A DNA stretch of 32,102 nucleotides from an uncultured bacterium (GCA_934644775.1 CAKUDB010000029.1:1-32102), one strand, 5' to 3'; shown: positions 1 through 8,972, counted from the stretch's first letter. Notes: generated by a model from the sequence alone, not told the origin. A program made the numbers and translations.

Positions 1-121
1 AGCTGGTCAGCTTCGGGCTGGGCGGCTACTGGCTCAGCATCAGCCTGGTAATCGTAGCCACCGACGAGCTGGTCAGCTTCGGGCTGGGCGGCTACTGGCT
101 CAGAATCAGCCTGGTAATCGT
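1..121 (-). repeat. 66-bp in-frame tandem repeat, about 1.8 copies visible
   Basis: Bases 1-66 and 67-121 repeat with one mismatch over the shared 55 bases. On the minus strand the unit encodes 22 residues, rich in Ala, Asp, Gln and Pro and containing a YDYQAD / EPVAAQPEADQL pattern. More copies may lie beyond the left edge. Confidence 0.9.
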
Positions 122-3005
122 TAGGTTGGGAAGCAGTCGGTTGAGCGTAACTTGCCGGAGAAGCTACCTGAGCTTCGTTAGCTGGAATAGCGGTATGCTC
201 AGCAGAAAGAGCAGTATACTCAGCTGAAGGGACAGGTTGCTCAGCCTTCACAGCCGCCATCTCTTCAGATTGAGCCTTAGCCGCTGCTTTAGATTGCCTG
301 GCTTTCTTGATACGCTCACTCAGGCTACTGCGAGAGCGAGAGGGAGTAGGCTCAGGACGGGGTACCTCGGGAGCAGTTTCCTGAGTGGCAGTAGCTAAAC
401 CGTTAGTTTGATTGGCTTCCTCGATAATTTGGTTGAGAGGACGAGAGATACCGCCCATAATAGAGCGCCCTCTCTCCTTTTTGTGAGGTTTACTCTGAGA
501 GCGGCGAGCGATACCACCAGTAGTACGATGCTCGGTAACTTCTTCTGAGCCGGAACCTTCCTCATACATACGGGCCATACGCTCGGAAAGAGCTTGGCTA
601 CCCATAAGTTTAGAAGAGCGCCCTGAAGATTCTTTCTTGGTATGTTTGCGACGCAAACCAGTTTCAGAGACACCTTTAAGATTGACGCCACTATTAAAAT
701 CGAAGCCTTCCACAGCTTGAAAATCGGTCTGGGCCTGAGCCTCTTCAGTTTGAGCTTGAGTAGTAGCTGCAACCTCGGCTTCAGCTTGAGCAGCCTCAGC
801 ACTTTGCTGGGCCAGCTTCTCTTCGATAGCCACTTCATCTACAGCCTTAAGGGGCTCCCAAGGAATAACGGTAGGATCGGGAGCAACCGTAACGGCCTGG
901 CAAATAGCTTCGTAAAGGTCGGTTCGCTCCAAATAAAGTATGGGAGTAGGAACGATCAACTGGCCTTCCGGAACCATGATCAGAGGGCGCATCTCATAAT
1001 ATTCAGGATAAACCCCTTGGTAATTTTCCGCTTCGGTCAGTTGCTCATGGTGAGGTTCATCATAAGCTTGAGACTGAGAATCATAAGCTTGGATAGGCGT
1101 CTGAGGATAGGTTCCACCTTCAACCCCTTCGACGTGAGCCGAAGGATCGTAAGCATAGGTCTGAGCTTGAGGATCGACATAAGCTTGAGTCTCATTATGT
1201 TCATCTATATCGACAAACTGCCCCTGGTCTTGATAGGCTTGGTGATCGACGCCAGCATAAGCAGCCTCTTGGGAGGGTGCATTTCCTGCCAAAGGCTCAG
1301 TATATCCAGGAGTAGCCCCATAAAGTTCAGCCGGAGCAGAAGCTTCATGATACTCTTCGCCATAATACTCTGGTTGCTCGGTAGGTTCAGCATTTACTAG
1401 ATGAGCCGCATATTCAGGAGCGGTTAAATCGTGATACTCGCCGTCGTGAGCCACCTCTTCCGGGTGGGGTAGTGCCTCTGGAGCATCAAAATGCTCCTGC
1501 TGAAGAGCTACATTCCCTTCGCCTGGCTCAGCAGCACTTTGCTCGACAACTTCCATCGCAGCAACTGGCTCAAGCTCGCTGGGCTCCTGAGCGAGGTGTT
1601 CTGTTTCAAGCTCGTGAGACTCTTGGGGTGCAGCTTCGGCCGGAGGCACAGCTTCAGCCTTCTTTTTACGGCTGCCTAAAACTCGCTTACCTCCTAACGT
1701 AGGCTTACCACCTAAGGCAGTTTTACCTCCGCCCATAGGCTTGAGACCGGCTCGCATTAAACCAGGACGAGGAGCATCTTCTTCCTCCTCGCCACCTAAC
1801 ATAGGCTTACCGCCTAAGCCAGGCTTAGTAGTACCTCCCTTAGCTACAAGACCGGCCCGGACATTGCCGCTATTTTTGGGTACCAAACCGCTGCGCGTCT
1901 TATGCTCGGCTTCTTTCTTATCGCGACGAGCTCCACCCCTAGCCCCCTTGGCAGCCTTTGTCTTGACAATAGGCTGAATACCACCATCGTTGCCTACTAC
2001 AGGAGCGCCCAGGTTAGTTAATTCGCGAGTAGCGGTAGGATTATTGGGATCGAGGAAGATGACCCGCTGATAAAGGGAGATAGCATGTTCGGAATCGTTA
2101 CTCTTAGCATAAAGGCCGGCAGCGGTTAAGTAAGCTTTAATAGCCGACTCAATATTATTTTGTAAGTGATAGACCTCACCTAAACGCTCTTGGGCCGAAA
2201 CGAAATCAGGAGCGGTCATAACAATTTTGCGATAAGCTAAACTAGCCTGGTCTAAATCGCCTTTGCGCTGACAAACATCGCCCAAGGCAAACATAACGTC
2301 GAGATTTTCAAAGTCAAACTTAAGAGCGTTGCGGAACTGTTTTTCGGCATCTTCCCAGCGCCCTAACATAGAGTAGAGCTCCCCTAAGTGGAAGACGGCC
2401 CCTGAGTCGTTACCATTAACGACTAAAATGCGCTCTAAGGCTTCGCAAGCTTTTTCCAGCTGACCGCTGGCTTGATACAAATCGGCTACTTGGTGGTACT
2501 GATTGGCACCGCGCTCTACTTGGCCGTACTGGATATACATCTCGGCCAATTCACGGCATACATCCGCATTGTTGGGCTCGTCATTTAAAACAGATTGCAG
2601 CAATTCGATAGAGCGATCTCCCTCGTCCAGCTCAGTATAAAGGCGAGCCAAATCGAGTGAACGGGCTACAACTTCGGCAGTATCACCTCGATAGCGATAC
2701 ATATTTATGAGCTCTGAACGGACGTCGACAGACTCCGGTTCTAAAAGAAGCACATAGTTAGCCACAGCCATAGCATTGTCCATATCGCTGCGAGCCATAT
2801 AAATATGCATCAACCGCAAATAGGTACTTATCACCGACTTAAGCATGCCACGCAAAGCGTAGATCTGAGCCAAATTTCTGCAAGCCTCATCATTATCGGC
2901 ATCCAGTTCCAACACTTTGGAATAGCTCTCTATGGCTTGGTCCCAGCTTCTGCTGTCAGCGTATGTTTGGGCCTCCTGCATCAACCCTTCAATGGTATCA
3001 GCCAC
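1..3005 (-). CDS. Large TPR-repeat protein with low-complexity tail (3' end outside window)
   Basis: The frame is open from a GTG at 3005 through the left edge, giving about 1001 visible codons with no stop. The GTG was chosen because AAGGTGGTG, one mismatch from the ideal Shine-Dalgarno, lies 8 nt upstream; an in-frame TAA lies further upstream. Residues 1 to about 330 are tandem tetratricopeptide repeats with typical endings such as LELDADND and IFLDPNNP. From about residue 335 the protein becomes low complexity: a basic Gly/Lys segment with repeated LGGKP-like motifs (about residues 390-445), then Ala/Glu/Gln/Tyr-rich sequence, with 22-residue repeats at the edge. No signal peptide is seen, so it is probably a cytoplasmic scaffold. 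It follows pilQ but is separated from it by a terminator. A T4P-related role is inference from position only. Function unknown. Confidence 0.85.
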   Translation of the reverse strand, partial: MADTIEGLMQEAQTYADSRSWDQAIESYSKVLELDADNDEACRNLAQIYALRGMLKSVISTYLRLMHIYMARSDMDNAMAVANYVLLLEPESVDVRSELINMYRYRGDTAEVVARSLDLARLYTELDEGDRSIELLQSVLNDEPNNADVCRELAEMYIQYGQVERGANQYHQVADLYQASGQLEKACEALERILVVNGNDSGAVFHLGELYSMLGRWEDAEKQFRNALKFDFENLDVMFALGDVCQRKGDLDQASLAYRKIVMTAPDFVSAQERLGEVYHLQNNIESAIKAYLTAAGLYAKSNDSEHAISLYQRVIFLDPNNPTATRELTNLGAPVVGNDGGIQPIVKTKAAKGARGGARRDKKEAEHKTRSGLVPKNSGNVRAGLVAKGGTTKPGLGGKPMLGGEEEEDAPRPGLMRAGLKPMGGGKTALGGKPTLGGKRVLGSRKKKAEAVPPAEAAPQESHELETEHLAQEPSELEPVAAMEVVEQSAAEPGEGNVALQQEHFDAPEALPHPEEVAHDGEYHDLTAPEYAAHLVNAEPTEQPEYYGEEYHEASAPAELYGATPGYTEPLAGNAPSQEAAYAGVDHQAYQDQGQFVDIDEHNETQAYVDPQAQTYAYDPSAHVEGVEGGTYPQTPIQAYDSQSQAYDEPHHEQLTEAENYQGVYPEYYEMRPLIMVPEGQLIVPTPILYLERTDLYEAICQAVTVAPDPTVIPWEPLKAVDEVAIEEKLAQQSAEAAQAEAEVAATTQAQTEEAQAQTDFQAVEGFDFNSGVNLKGVSETGLRRKHTKKESSGRSSKLMGSQALSERMARMYEEGSGSEEVTEHRTTGGIARRSQSKPHKKERGRSIMGGISRPLNQIIEEANQTNGLATATQETAPEVPRPEPTPSRSRSSLSERIKKARQSKAAAKAQSEEMAAVKAEQPVPSAEYTALSAEHTAIPANEAQVASPASYAQPTASQPNDYQADSEPVAAQPEADQLVGGYDYQADAEPVAAQPEADQ

Positions 3006-3401
3006 GTAAGTCACACCACCTTCTAAACGACTTTGTTAGCCATCTACTAATCCGTTTAGTCCAATCTCGTCGAAGTCGACCTCTATACCCTATACCTTTA
3101 GCGCCTGGCTTAGCCCCATTGCCTGGCCCCTAAGCCAGGCACAGCCCTTTTGATTAGAGCTTGAAACCCAAAGCAAAAAACGCTGCAACGCTGCGGAGCG
3201 GCCGACAGCACCCCACAGAAAGGACCTCTCTATCCAAGAAAACCAACCAATAGCTTACCCCCATAAGAGGAAGCTAAGCAGATTTTTAGCTGGAGAAGTC
3301 CAAAGAGGGCTAGAAAATTCGGACTAAGCTAGGCCAGTTCCTGCCTAAAAAGGCTACTATATGCAGTATCATTGGCCAAGGGGGCCATAACTATTTTTCA
3401 C
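3006..3401. other. Leader/intergenic region upstream of the large TPR gene
   Basis: About 400 bases lie between the pilQ terminator and the start of the large TPR gene. I see no convincing gene. It contains overlapping inverted repeats (listed separately) and a possible 6-codon upstream ORF on the minus strand (3023-3043), whose stop overlaps the ribosome binding site of the TPR gene. No clear -35/-10 pair was found, although a promoter is expected here because the upstream operon is terminated. Confidence 0.5.
3103..3140 (-). promoter_or_regulatory. Alternative-stem inverted repeat in the TPR-gene leader
   Basis: GCCTGGCTTAG (3103-3113) and CTAAGCCAGGC (3130-3140) form a perfect 11-bp stem. 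A second GCCTGGC (3121-3127) can instead pair with the same right arm, so the two folds are mutually exclusive. The element lies about 100-135 nt upstream of the GTG start. No U-run follows, so it is not a simple terminator. A regulatory role is inference. Confidence 0.4.
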
Positions 3402-3443
3402 AAAAAAAAAGATAAGCGGCTGACACTTTCTCAGCCGCTTATC
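3402..3443 (-). terminator. Rho-independent terminator after pilQ
   Basis: A perfect 13-bp stem (GATAAGCGGCTGA at 3411-3423 with TCAGCCGCTTATC at 3431-3443, 7-nt loop) is followed on the minus strand by nine U residues (A-run 3402-3410). It lies 40 nt beyond the pilQ stop and ends the pilMNOPQ operon. Confidence 0.95.
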
Positions 3444-3482
3444 TTCCTAGTAGCTAGGTAGACTATTAGCTTAAACTAACTA

Positions 3483-5471
3483 TTAGTCCATGATATGGGG
3501 AGTCACCATAAAGACGACTTCGTTTCTGTCGGAGCTGTGGCTCTCGTAGCGGAACAGAGCACCGATGATGGGGAGGTCGCCCAAGAGAGGCAACTTAGAA
3601 ACGGAGTGTTTCTCACTATCGCTGATCAAGCCGCCTAACACGATGGTGTCACCGTCTTTGACGCGGACTTTAGACTTAGCGGTGCGCTCGTAAGTAATAG
3701 GATACTGGTTATTTACCAAGTTACCGGCGCTAGAAGTAGTAGGAGTGAGCTCAACAATAATGTGGCCGTCATCTTTTACTTCCGGGGTAGCTTCTAACTT
3801 AGTACCGATATCGACATACTGGACTTGGAACTGGCCGGCACGAGGATCGTAGAATACGATAGGATATCTCTGGCCGACGTAAACTTCAGCTTGCTCGCCA
3901 CTCTGAGTAGCGATACGAGGAGAAGCCAGAGTCTTGGAGTCGCTGTTTTCAACTACGAAGGAGAGAGCAGCTTTAATTAAGAGAGGGGAACGGCCGAAAG
4001 TACCCAGGTTAAAAGCAGCCAAATCGCCATTCTGCTCGTCTTCACCGAGCTGGAACTGGTCGTTGGTGATCATCCTCTGATCTTTACTATAGAAGAGAGA
4101 GGGAACGATTTCCGCAAAAGTGGTGCTGAATGAGCCCATAGCACCAGCATCATCACTCCACTGCACACCTAAGCTCTTGGAACCGGTTTCGTTAAGTTCT
4201 ACGACTTTGAAGTCTAACATAACTTGTCTCAAGGGGCGGTCGATGTTAGCTAAAACTTCCTGAACTTGCTCGATTTGCTCATCGGTACCTTCGACAATGA
4301 GGATACCCATACGCTTATCTAAATTCAAACCGATATCGGGAACCAAAGTGGTTAAAAGGGCCTGGATTTCCTCAGCTTTGCCATAGTTCACAGTGATATA
4401 CTCACGGCGAGGGGCGGGAGCGGGAGCGGGAACTTGGTCGAGATTGGGCAATTTGCTCTTGATCTCTCTAAGCTCTTGCTGGGTGCCTTTAGCATAGAAA
4501 CCGTTGATAGTGGGATGGGGAGTGAAGACTACGTCGGGGTACTGACCTTTCAAGAACTCTACAATATTGGCGGCGGGAGCAGCCTCAAGTACGAACTCTT
4601 GCTCGGTGAGGTTCCTTCTGACGGAGCTGGATTTGGTTTTAGGAGTAAGAATGTTGTCGGCAATAGTTTGCAATTTCTCGGTAGTGGCTACGATCACGGT
4701 ATTATCCACAATCTTGTAGTCGTAAGGAGTTTCTTGCATCTTCAAAACCAAGGCCAAAGCGCCTTCGGGCTGGACATTCTTCAAAGTGACGGTGACGGAG
4801 CCCTGGACGTCGGGACCGACGTAGACATTGCGTCCCATCTCTTTAGCCAAGAATTTAACAATATAGACGAGGTCGGCGTTGACAAATTCCATATTGACAA
4901 CTTTGACTCTCTTGGCAGCCTTATGGGCCTTCTTGGCAGCGACAGCCTTCTTAGCGGGTGCAGCGACTTTACGAGGAGCTACATTGGTTCCAGCTTGGGC
5001 GAGGGACTTAGCCACTGGTGCTTTCGCAACTTTCGCACTAGCGACTTCGTTTTTGGAGAAAGCGACGGTTACGCCTTTATTCTCCGCCAAAGCGGTGCAA
5101 TAGCTGGTCTTGGGAGTGTCGCTAACATTCATACGAACCAAAACGACATTGGCAGAAGTCTGAGCGACGACGATACTCTGAAGCAAACCAGTATTTACAT
5201 TCTGGTTGCGTTTTACGTTTTTACCTAAAACAGCCGGAGAGATCTCTACGCAAATAGCGTTATCAGATTTAGACTGTTTATATTGGACTGGTGCAGTGGT
5301 ATCAGCTACAACCTTGATAAGACCTTTAGCATTGTCTAGGCTGTAATTGACACCGTTAATGGTTGCAGCATTGCCTTGAGCTGTTACTGCCATGGACGAA
5401 GACAAGAATAGTCCCACGGCCATCAGGCATGCAAACAGAAGCTGAATGCTTCTACGCTTGGACAAGAGCAT
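3483..5471 (-). CDS. pilQ: Type IV pilus secretin PilQ
   Basis: Outer-membrane secretin, the gate through which the pilus leaves the cell. 662 aa from the ATG at 5471. That start is preferred over ATGs up to 36 nt upstream because AGGAGGTG lies 10 nt before it and the protein then begins directly with a signal peptide (basic MLLSKRRS, hydrophobic core, likely cut after VTA). Order of parts: AMIN-like N-terminal region (about 25-135), Ala/Lys/Pro-rich linker, secretin/STN short domain (about 170-255, containing VGPDVQGSVTVTL), an N1-type domain (about 340-410), and the C-terminal secretin barrel with a VRVKDGDTIVLGGLI-type block, the lip motif LPLLGDLPIIGALF and the ending VVFMVTPHI. Last gene of the pilM-pilN-pilO-pilP-pilQ cluster. 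Confidence 0.96.
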   Translation of the reverse strand: MLLSKRRSIQLLFACLMAVGLFLSSSMAVTAQGNAATINGVNYSLDNAKGLIKVVADTTAPVQYKQSKSDNAICVEISPAVLGKNVKRNQNVNTGLLQSIVVAQTSANVVLVRMNVSDTPKTSYCTALAENKGVTVAFSKNEVASAKVAKAPVAKSLAQAGTNVAPRKVAAPAKKAVAAKKAHKAAKRVKVVNMEFVNADLVYIVKFLAKEMGRNVYVGPDVQGSVTVTLKNVQPEGALALVLKMQETPYDYKIVDNTVIVATTEKLQTIADNILTPKTKSSSVRRNLTEQEFVLEAAPAANIVEFLKGQYPDVVFTPHPTINGFYAKGTQQELREIKSKLPNLDQVPAPAPAPRREYITVNYGKAEEIQALLTTLVPDIGLNLDKRMGILIVEGTDEQIEQVQEVLANIDRPLRQVMLDFKVVELNETGSKSLGVQWSDDAGAMGSFSTTFAEIVPSLFYSKDQRMITNDQFQLGEDEQNGDLAAFNLGTFGRSPLLIKAALSFVVENSDSKTLASPRIATQSGEQAEVYVGQRYPIVFYDPRAGQFQVQYVDIGTKLEATPEVKDDGHIIVELTPTTSSAGNLVNNQYPITYERTAKSKVRVKDGDTIVLGGLISDSEKHSVSKLPLLGDLPIIGALFRYESHSSDRNEVVFMVTPHIMD

Positions 5472-5672
5472 TGGTTTTACCCACCTCCTATTGGCCATCA
5501 CGTTCAATTAAGAACTTAATTACTTGAAACCTTTTAAGTTTCGCTCCGAGGGTGCGACCTACCCCTATAAGGCAGACCTTCCTGCGAACGGACAGACACC
5601 CTCGAAGGCCTGGCCGTGCTTTTTATTATCGTTAATTTTTCACAAGAGACTGGCTGATATTCGAAAGACAGA
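5472..5672 (-). other. pilP-pilQ intercistronic leader with inverted repeats
   Basis: This 201-nt spacer is much longer than the others in the operon (7-56 nt). CGAGGGTG (5547-5554) can pair with CACCCTCG (5597-5604), closing a 42-nt interior. Nearer pilQ there is a palindrome with 7-bp arms (5506-5521). No known riboswitch consensus was recognised. It may control pilQ translation or stability; this is inference. Confidence 0.4.
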
Positions 5673-6440
5673 CTATTTTTTAGCGTCTCCAAATCGCTCT
5701 TTCTCCAAGGTGTAGCAGAACTTATGCTCTTTGCCTAGACCTATAGTGACAGTCTTTGCCTTAGGATTGATATCCAAAATGCGATACTTGTCTACCTTTT
5801 CGCCAACCGCTACTAATCTAGTTTGCCTTCCGTCACTAATCATAGCCTCATAGCCATGACCACCGCGCAAGATACCATTGACAGTAATGCTGGGCTTAAC
5901 GACCTTGACAACTTTCTTGGCAGCAGCTTGCTTAGCTTTACTGGCAGAAGTGTTGGTGACAGCTTTCTTCTGGCTTCTTTGCAAAGCAGCCCTCTGGGCG
6001 GCCGACATTTTGGAAAGACGCGCATTAGAAACAGCAGCTGGACCTACTACCATATTCAGGAAGGGATCGCGTACGGAAACCTTGCGCCTTGCCGGGGCTG
6101 CCTTCTTTTGCTCGGCAGCAGCCTTATCGGCAGCAACTTCGCCACCCTGGGCAGGCTCGACAGCAGTTCCATCTCCAGTGCCTTCACCAGAGCTAGCCGT
6201 ACCAGCATCGGTTACTTCAGTATTACTTTCAGCAGCTGATTCGCTATTCTCGCTACCTTCAGAAGCAGACTCTTCAGTATTGGTACTCTCAGAGACCTCT
6301 ACTTCACTGCTGACAGGAGAGTTGGGAGTTTCATCGGTAGTCTCTCCTCCACCACAAGCGGCGCAAGCCAACATAGCTAGAGAGAGAGCCACAACTTTAC
6401 AACCCTTATTAAATTTTGAGCCAAATTCAGGCAGGTTCAT
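5673..6440 (-). CDS. pilP: PilP-like type IV pilus assembly lipoprotein
   Basis: 255 aa. Position between pilO and pilQ and the VRDPFLNMV block (RDPF is the PilP hallmark) support PilP, the periplasmic link between the PilN/PilO inner-membrane complex and the secretin. The N-terminus has a signal sequence with cysteines after the hydrophobic core (SLAMLACAACGGG), consistent with a lipoprotein although the lipobox is not ideal. Residues about 32-105 are an acidic Ser/Glu/Thr-rich linker, then a basic Ala/Lys segment. The C-terminal 70 residues form the compact beta domain (VNGILRGG...VAVGEKVDKYRILDI). The start has GGGAGG upstream, overlapping the end of pilO (7-nt gap). The long acidic linker is unusual compared with proteobacterial PilP. 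Confidence 0.85.
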   Translation of the reverse strand: MNLPEFGSKFNKGCKVVALSLAMLACAACGGGETTDETPNSPVSSEVEVSESTNTEESASEGSENSESAAESNTEVTDAGTASSGEGTGDGTAVEPAQGGEVAADKAAAEQKKAAPARRKVSVRDPFLNMVVGPAAVSNARLSKMSAAQRAALQRSQKKAVTNTSASKAKQAAAKKVVKVVKPSITVNGILRGGHGYEAMISDGRQTRLVAVGEKVDKYRILDINPKAKTVTIGLGKEHKFCYTLEKERFGDAKK

Positions 6441-6447
6441 ATTTTTT

Positions 6448-7119
6448 CTAACCTCCCTGTCTCATATATGCTGTAATAGGGATTTGGATCGTCAAGACTG
6501 GACTGCGCTTGTCGCCTTCTTTCTGGCTTTCCGGTTGCAGAGCGATCTTGTCGATTGTCACCAAACGCTCTAAACGGAGATCGCCCAACTGATAGAGGAA
6601 CTCGATCAGAGTGGCATATCTGCCCTTCATAGTCATTTGGAAGACGCGAGTCGGGAACTGCTTGAGAGCGTCGGGAGTCGCATCAACGCCTTCGTCCTCT
6701 TCGGCAGCTTCAGTGTTGTTGGCATCGGAGCCTTTAGCAGCTTGAGAAGTCAGAGCACCGGGGGTAATGGAGATAATTTCGAAAGAATCGTCGCCAGTAC
6801 GATATCCCTCTTCGTCGGTCAGTTTCTCAATTTCCTTAATGTAGTTGGCTACGAAGAGCTCAGCTTTTTCAGGGACGAGATTAGTCTGGACGACACGGGC
6901 TAATTCAGCTTCCAACTCGCTCTTCTCTTTAGTAAGAGCGGGTAAGTCGGCCACCAGCTTGCGCTGTTCTTCTAATTTGACTTCAAGTTCTGCAACTTTA
7001 GCGTTGTTCTGTTCTACCAGTTCTGTCTTTTCTTTCCAGTCAAACAACCAGAACATAACAACAATGAGTGCGATTACTACGAAGGCTACGACGATTTTAA
7101 CAGGTGTATTGATAGTCAT
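6448..7119 (-). CDS. pilO: Type IV pilus alignment protein PilO
   Basis: 223 aa. Inner-membrane protein of the PilM-N-O-P alignment complex. It has a single N-terminal transmembrane helix (about 8-26), then a coiled coil (about 32-75, heptads of Glu/Leu/Lys) and a periplasmic ferredoxin-like domain that includes FPTRVFQMTMKGRYATLIEFL, seen as FPTRVFQMTM / KGRYATLIEFL. An acidic insert (about 125-150) separates two halves of that domain. AGGAGG lies 4 nt before the ATG. It starts 8 nt after pilN, so the two are almost certainly translated from one message. Confidence 0.93.
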   Translation of the reverse strand: MTINTPVKIVVAFVVIALIVVMFWLFDWKEKTELVEQNNAKVAELEVKLEEQRKLVADLPALTKEKSELEAELARVVQTNLVPEKAELFVANYIKEIEKLTDEEGYRTGDDSFEIISITPGALTSQAAKGSDANNTEAAEEDEGVDATPDALKQFPTRVFQMTMKGRYATLIEFLYQLGDLRLERLVTIDKIALQPESQKEGDKRSPVLTIQIPITAYMRQGG

Positions 7120-7127
7120 CGTACCTC

Positions 7128-7763
7128 CTAAGATTCTGTTTCACTGGATGAAACGGCTTTCGAAGCTTCTGCAGACTGTTGAGCAGCGATACCAGCAGCG
7201 GCATCGGCGTCATAACGAGCTTCGATTTGGAAAGTAAAGCCTATACCAGACTCTATTTTAGTCTGAGAAGTAGAAGACAAGGAAGATTCCGTAAAGATAG
7301 GAGAATTATCCATCTTCTTGATAAACTCAGCCACAGTAGCTAACGGAGGTCGGCCGGGGCGATGAGCAGCCACACCACTCATAGTGACGGCTGTCGTCGA
7401 AGGTTCAACGGACAAACTAGTTAGCCAAACATTTTCTGGTAAGACCTTCCCTACTTCAGTCAAGAGATTTGCATACCGAACCGGATCGTATTTCAAACTA
7501 GTGATGATTTTAATCTCACTCTTAAGTTTAGCTATCTGCGTCTTGATCTCATCAATGACGGGCAAGCTTTGCTCCGTCTTTTTGATCTCTTCCTCTAGTT
7601 GTTCGATCTTGGCTTGGGAAGCATCCACATCTGATTGCAGACGAGACCCCCAAACGATACAACCAACTAGCGCGGCACAGACACACACAAACAAAACTGC
7701 GACCAGCGGGTCGAAAGTAAACCTCTTACGCTCAGTAGGCAATAGGTTGACCTTGATGGTCAT
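7128..7763 (-). CDS. pilN: Type IV pilus assembly protein PilN
   Basis: 211 aa. The cytoplasmic N-terminus carries the NLLPTE motif that docks into PilM, followed by one transmembrane helix (about 20-40), a coiled coil (about 45-85) and a periplasmic domain with the PilN-type block LPENVWLTSLSVE. The C-terminal 25 residues are Ala/Ser-rich and probably disordered. A near-ideal GGAGGTG precedes the ATG. Partner of PilO. Confidence 0.93.
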   Translation of the reverse strand: MTIKVNLLPTERKRFTFDPLVAVLFVCVCAALVGCIVWGSRLQSDVDASQAKIEQLEEEIKKTEQSLPVIDEIKTQIAKLKSEIKIITSLKYDPVRYANLLTEVGKVLPENVWLTSLSVEPSTTAVTMSGVAAHRPGRPPLATVAEFIKKMDNSPIFTESSLSSTSQTKIESGIGFTFQIEARYDADAAAGIAAQQSAEASKAVSSSETES

Positions 7764-7819
7764 CGTGCACCTCCCTTTGGAGTATCAGCTCGACTAAGTT
7801 CACCGACTGGGCCCTACGC

Positions 7820-8938
7820 TTATTGTTTGCGCAAAGCCAAGCCGGCTACAACCATAGCCATAGGCGCAAGTGCTTCGAGATCATCAGCCTCAATGCCCTG
7901 AACGTTCTCAATCGAAGCGCTCCGGAACGGATTAGCTATCTGACACTCGATACTTAACTCATTAGCCAAGTAGACATCGATATTTTCCATTCTGGCTGTA
8001 CCGCCGGAAAGGATGACCAAGTCTACCGACTCTGCTTTTTCTTTAGACCGATAATAATCAAACGAAAGCTTAATATCTCTAACCAAATCGTTCAAAACGG
8101 GAACGATAATTTTAAAGATACGCATGGTGGTAGGAGCTACAGGAGCAGAGTCGTCGCCAACCCTAACCACACACTTTTCGATCTTGAAGCGCTCAGCTTC
8201 TTCGAAAGATAAGTTCAGTTCCTGCCCAATAGCTTTCGTAAAGCTATTACCAGCTACAGAAATAGTTCTATTTTGGCGGAGCAAGCCCGCCTTAAAAATA
8301 TTGACGCTTCCCGAGGAAGCCCCCAAATTTATTAGAGCGATAGTCTTGTTACTAGAAGAGAACTCGGGATTACTCTCTTGTAAAGCCCTTAGAAGAGCAA
8401 AAGGCTCCAGATCTACGGCTTCAGGCACGGCACCGGCTATTTGGATAAGTTCGCGAGTATTGGTGATCATCTCTTTGGGAGCAGCTACCAACAGAACTTC
8501 CATCATTTTGGGATCGTCGGGAATCGACTCTTGAAGGATCAAGCCACTAATCTGAGCATCGGAAACAGCATAAGGCAAATATTGCTCAGCCTGATATTGA
8601 ATAGAAGTGGAAAGTTCGCGCTCGGTCATAGCAGGCATTCGAATAGGCCTAATTACTACTGACTGCCCAGAAACCGCACTAACAATAGGGCACTCGCTCG
8701 GAAAATTATTTTCTCTAAGCAGCTCTTTAATCGTTTCCCCCAAAGTTTGGGCGTCTACAATAGCGCCATCTTTAATAGTGGCCGGAGGGGTGGGACAAGA
8801 AGCGTAGCGCGTCAGTTGGAGTCCTTTTTTACCGCGAACCATAGCAGCAACCTTTATAGTATTGCTGCCAATATCCATACCGCAAACTTCTTCTTCTCTT
8901 TTAAAGATCTTCTTCAACAGTCCGTTGATAAAGTCCAT
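7820..8938 (-). CDS. pilM: Type IV pilus assembly ATPase PilM
   Basis: 372 aa, typical length for the family. Actin/FtsA-like cytoplasmic protein that binds ATP and the PilN tail. Visible motifs are the phosphate-1 block GMDIGSNTIKVA near residue 20, QYQAEQYLPY (conserved in PilM), the phosphate-2 region ALINLGASSGSVNIF near residue 205, and the adenosine block LVILSGGTARMENI near residue 310. It has no membrane segment. First gene of the pilMNOPQ run; AAGGGG lies 6 nt before the ATG. Confidence 0.95.
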   Translation of the reverse strand: MDFINGLLKKIFKREEEVCGMDIGSNTIKVAAMVRGKKGLQLTRYASCPTPPATIKDGAIVDAQTLGETIKELLRENNFPSECPIVSAVSGQSVVIRPIRMPAMTERELSTSIQYQAEQYLPYAVSDAQISGLILQESIPDDPKMMEVLLVAAPKEMITNTRELIQIAGAVPEAVDLEPFALLRALQESNPEFSSSNKTIALINLGASSGSVNIFKAGLLRQNRTISVAGNSFTKAIGQELNLSFEEAERFKIEKCVVRVGDDSAPVAPTTMRIFKIIVPVLNDLVRDIKLSFDYYRSKEKAESVDLVILSGGTARMENIDVYLANELSIECQIANPFRSASIENVQGIEADDLEALAPMAMVVAGLALRKQ

Positions 8939-8946
8939 TACTAACC

Positions 8947-8972
8947 CCTTCTTTTAATTCCTTCTTTTAATT
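8947..8972 (-). repeat. 13-bp tandem repeat duplicating the pilM ribosome binding site region
   Basis: CCTTCTTTTAATT occurs twice in tandem (8947-8959, 8960-8972). On the minus strand each copy reads AATTAAAAGAAGG, so two potential Shine-Dalgarno cores lie upstream of the pilM ATG at 8938; only the proximal one is at normal spacing. Confidence 0.7.

Noticed and set aside
642..1400. Long plus-strand ORF (252 codons) opposite the large TPR gene
   Set aside because: It lies antisense to an open low-complexity frame, is hydrophobic and Ser/Leu/Ile-rich by mirror composition, and has no ribosome binding site or domain.
4434..5228. Plus-strand ORF of 264 codons opposite pilQ
   Set aside because: pilQ is unmistakable on the other strand; this frame has no recognisable motif.
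5547..5604. c-di-GMP riboswitch before pilQ
   Set aside because: A natural guess for pilus genes, but the conserved GEMM core sequences are not present.
5524..5715. Plus-strand ORF of 63 codons in the pilP-pilQ spacer
   Set aside because: Runs against the operon and into the pilP end, with no ribosome binding site and no family resemblance.
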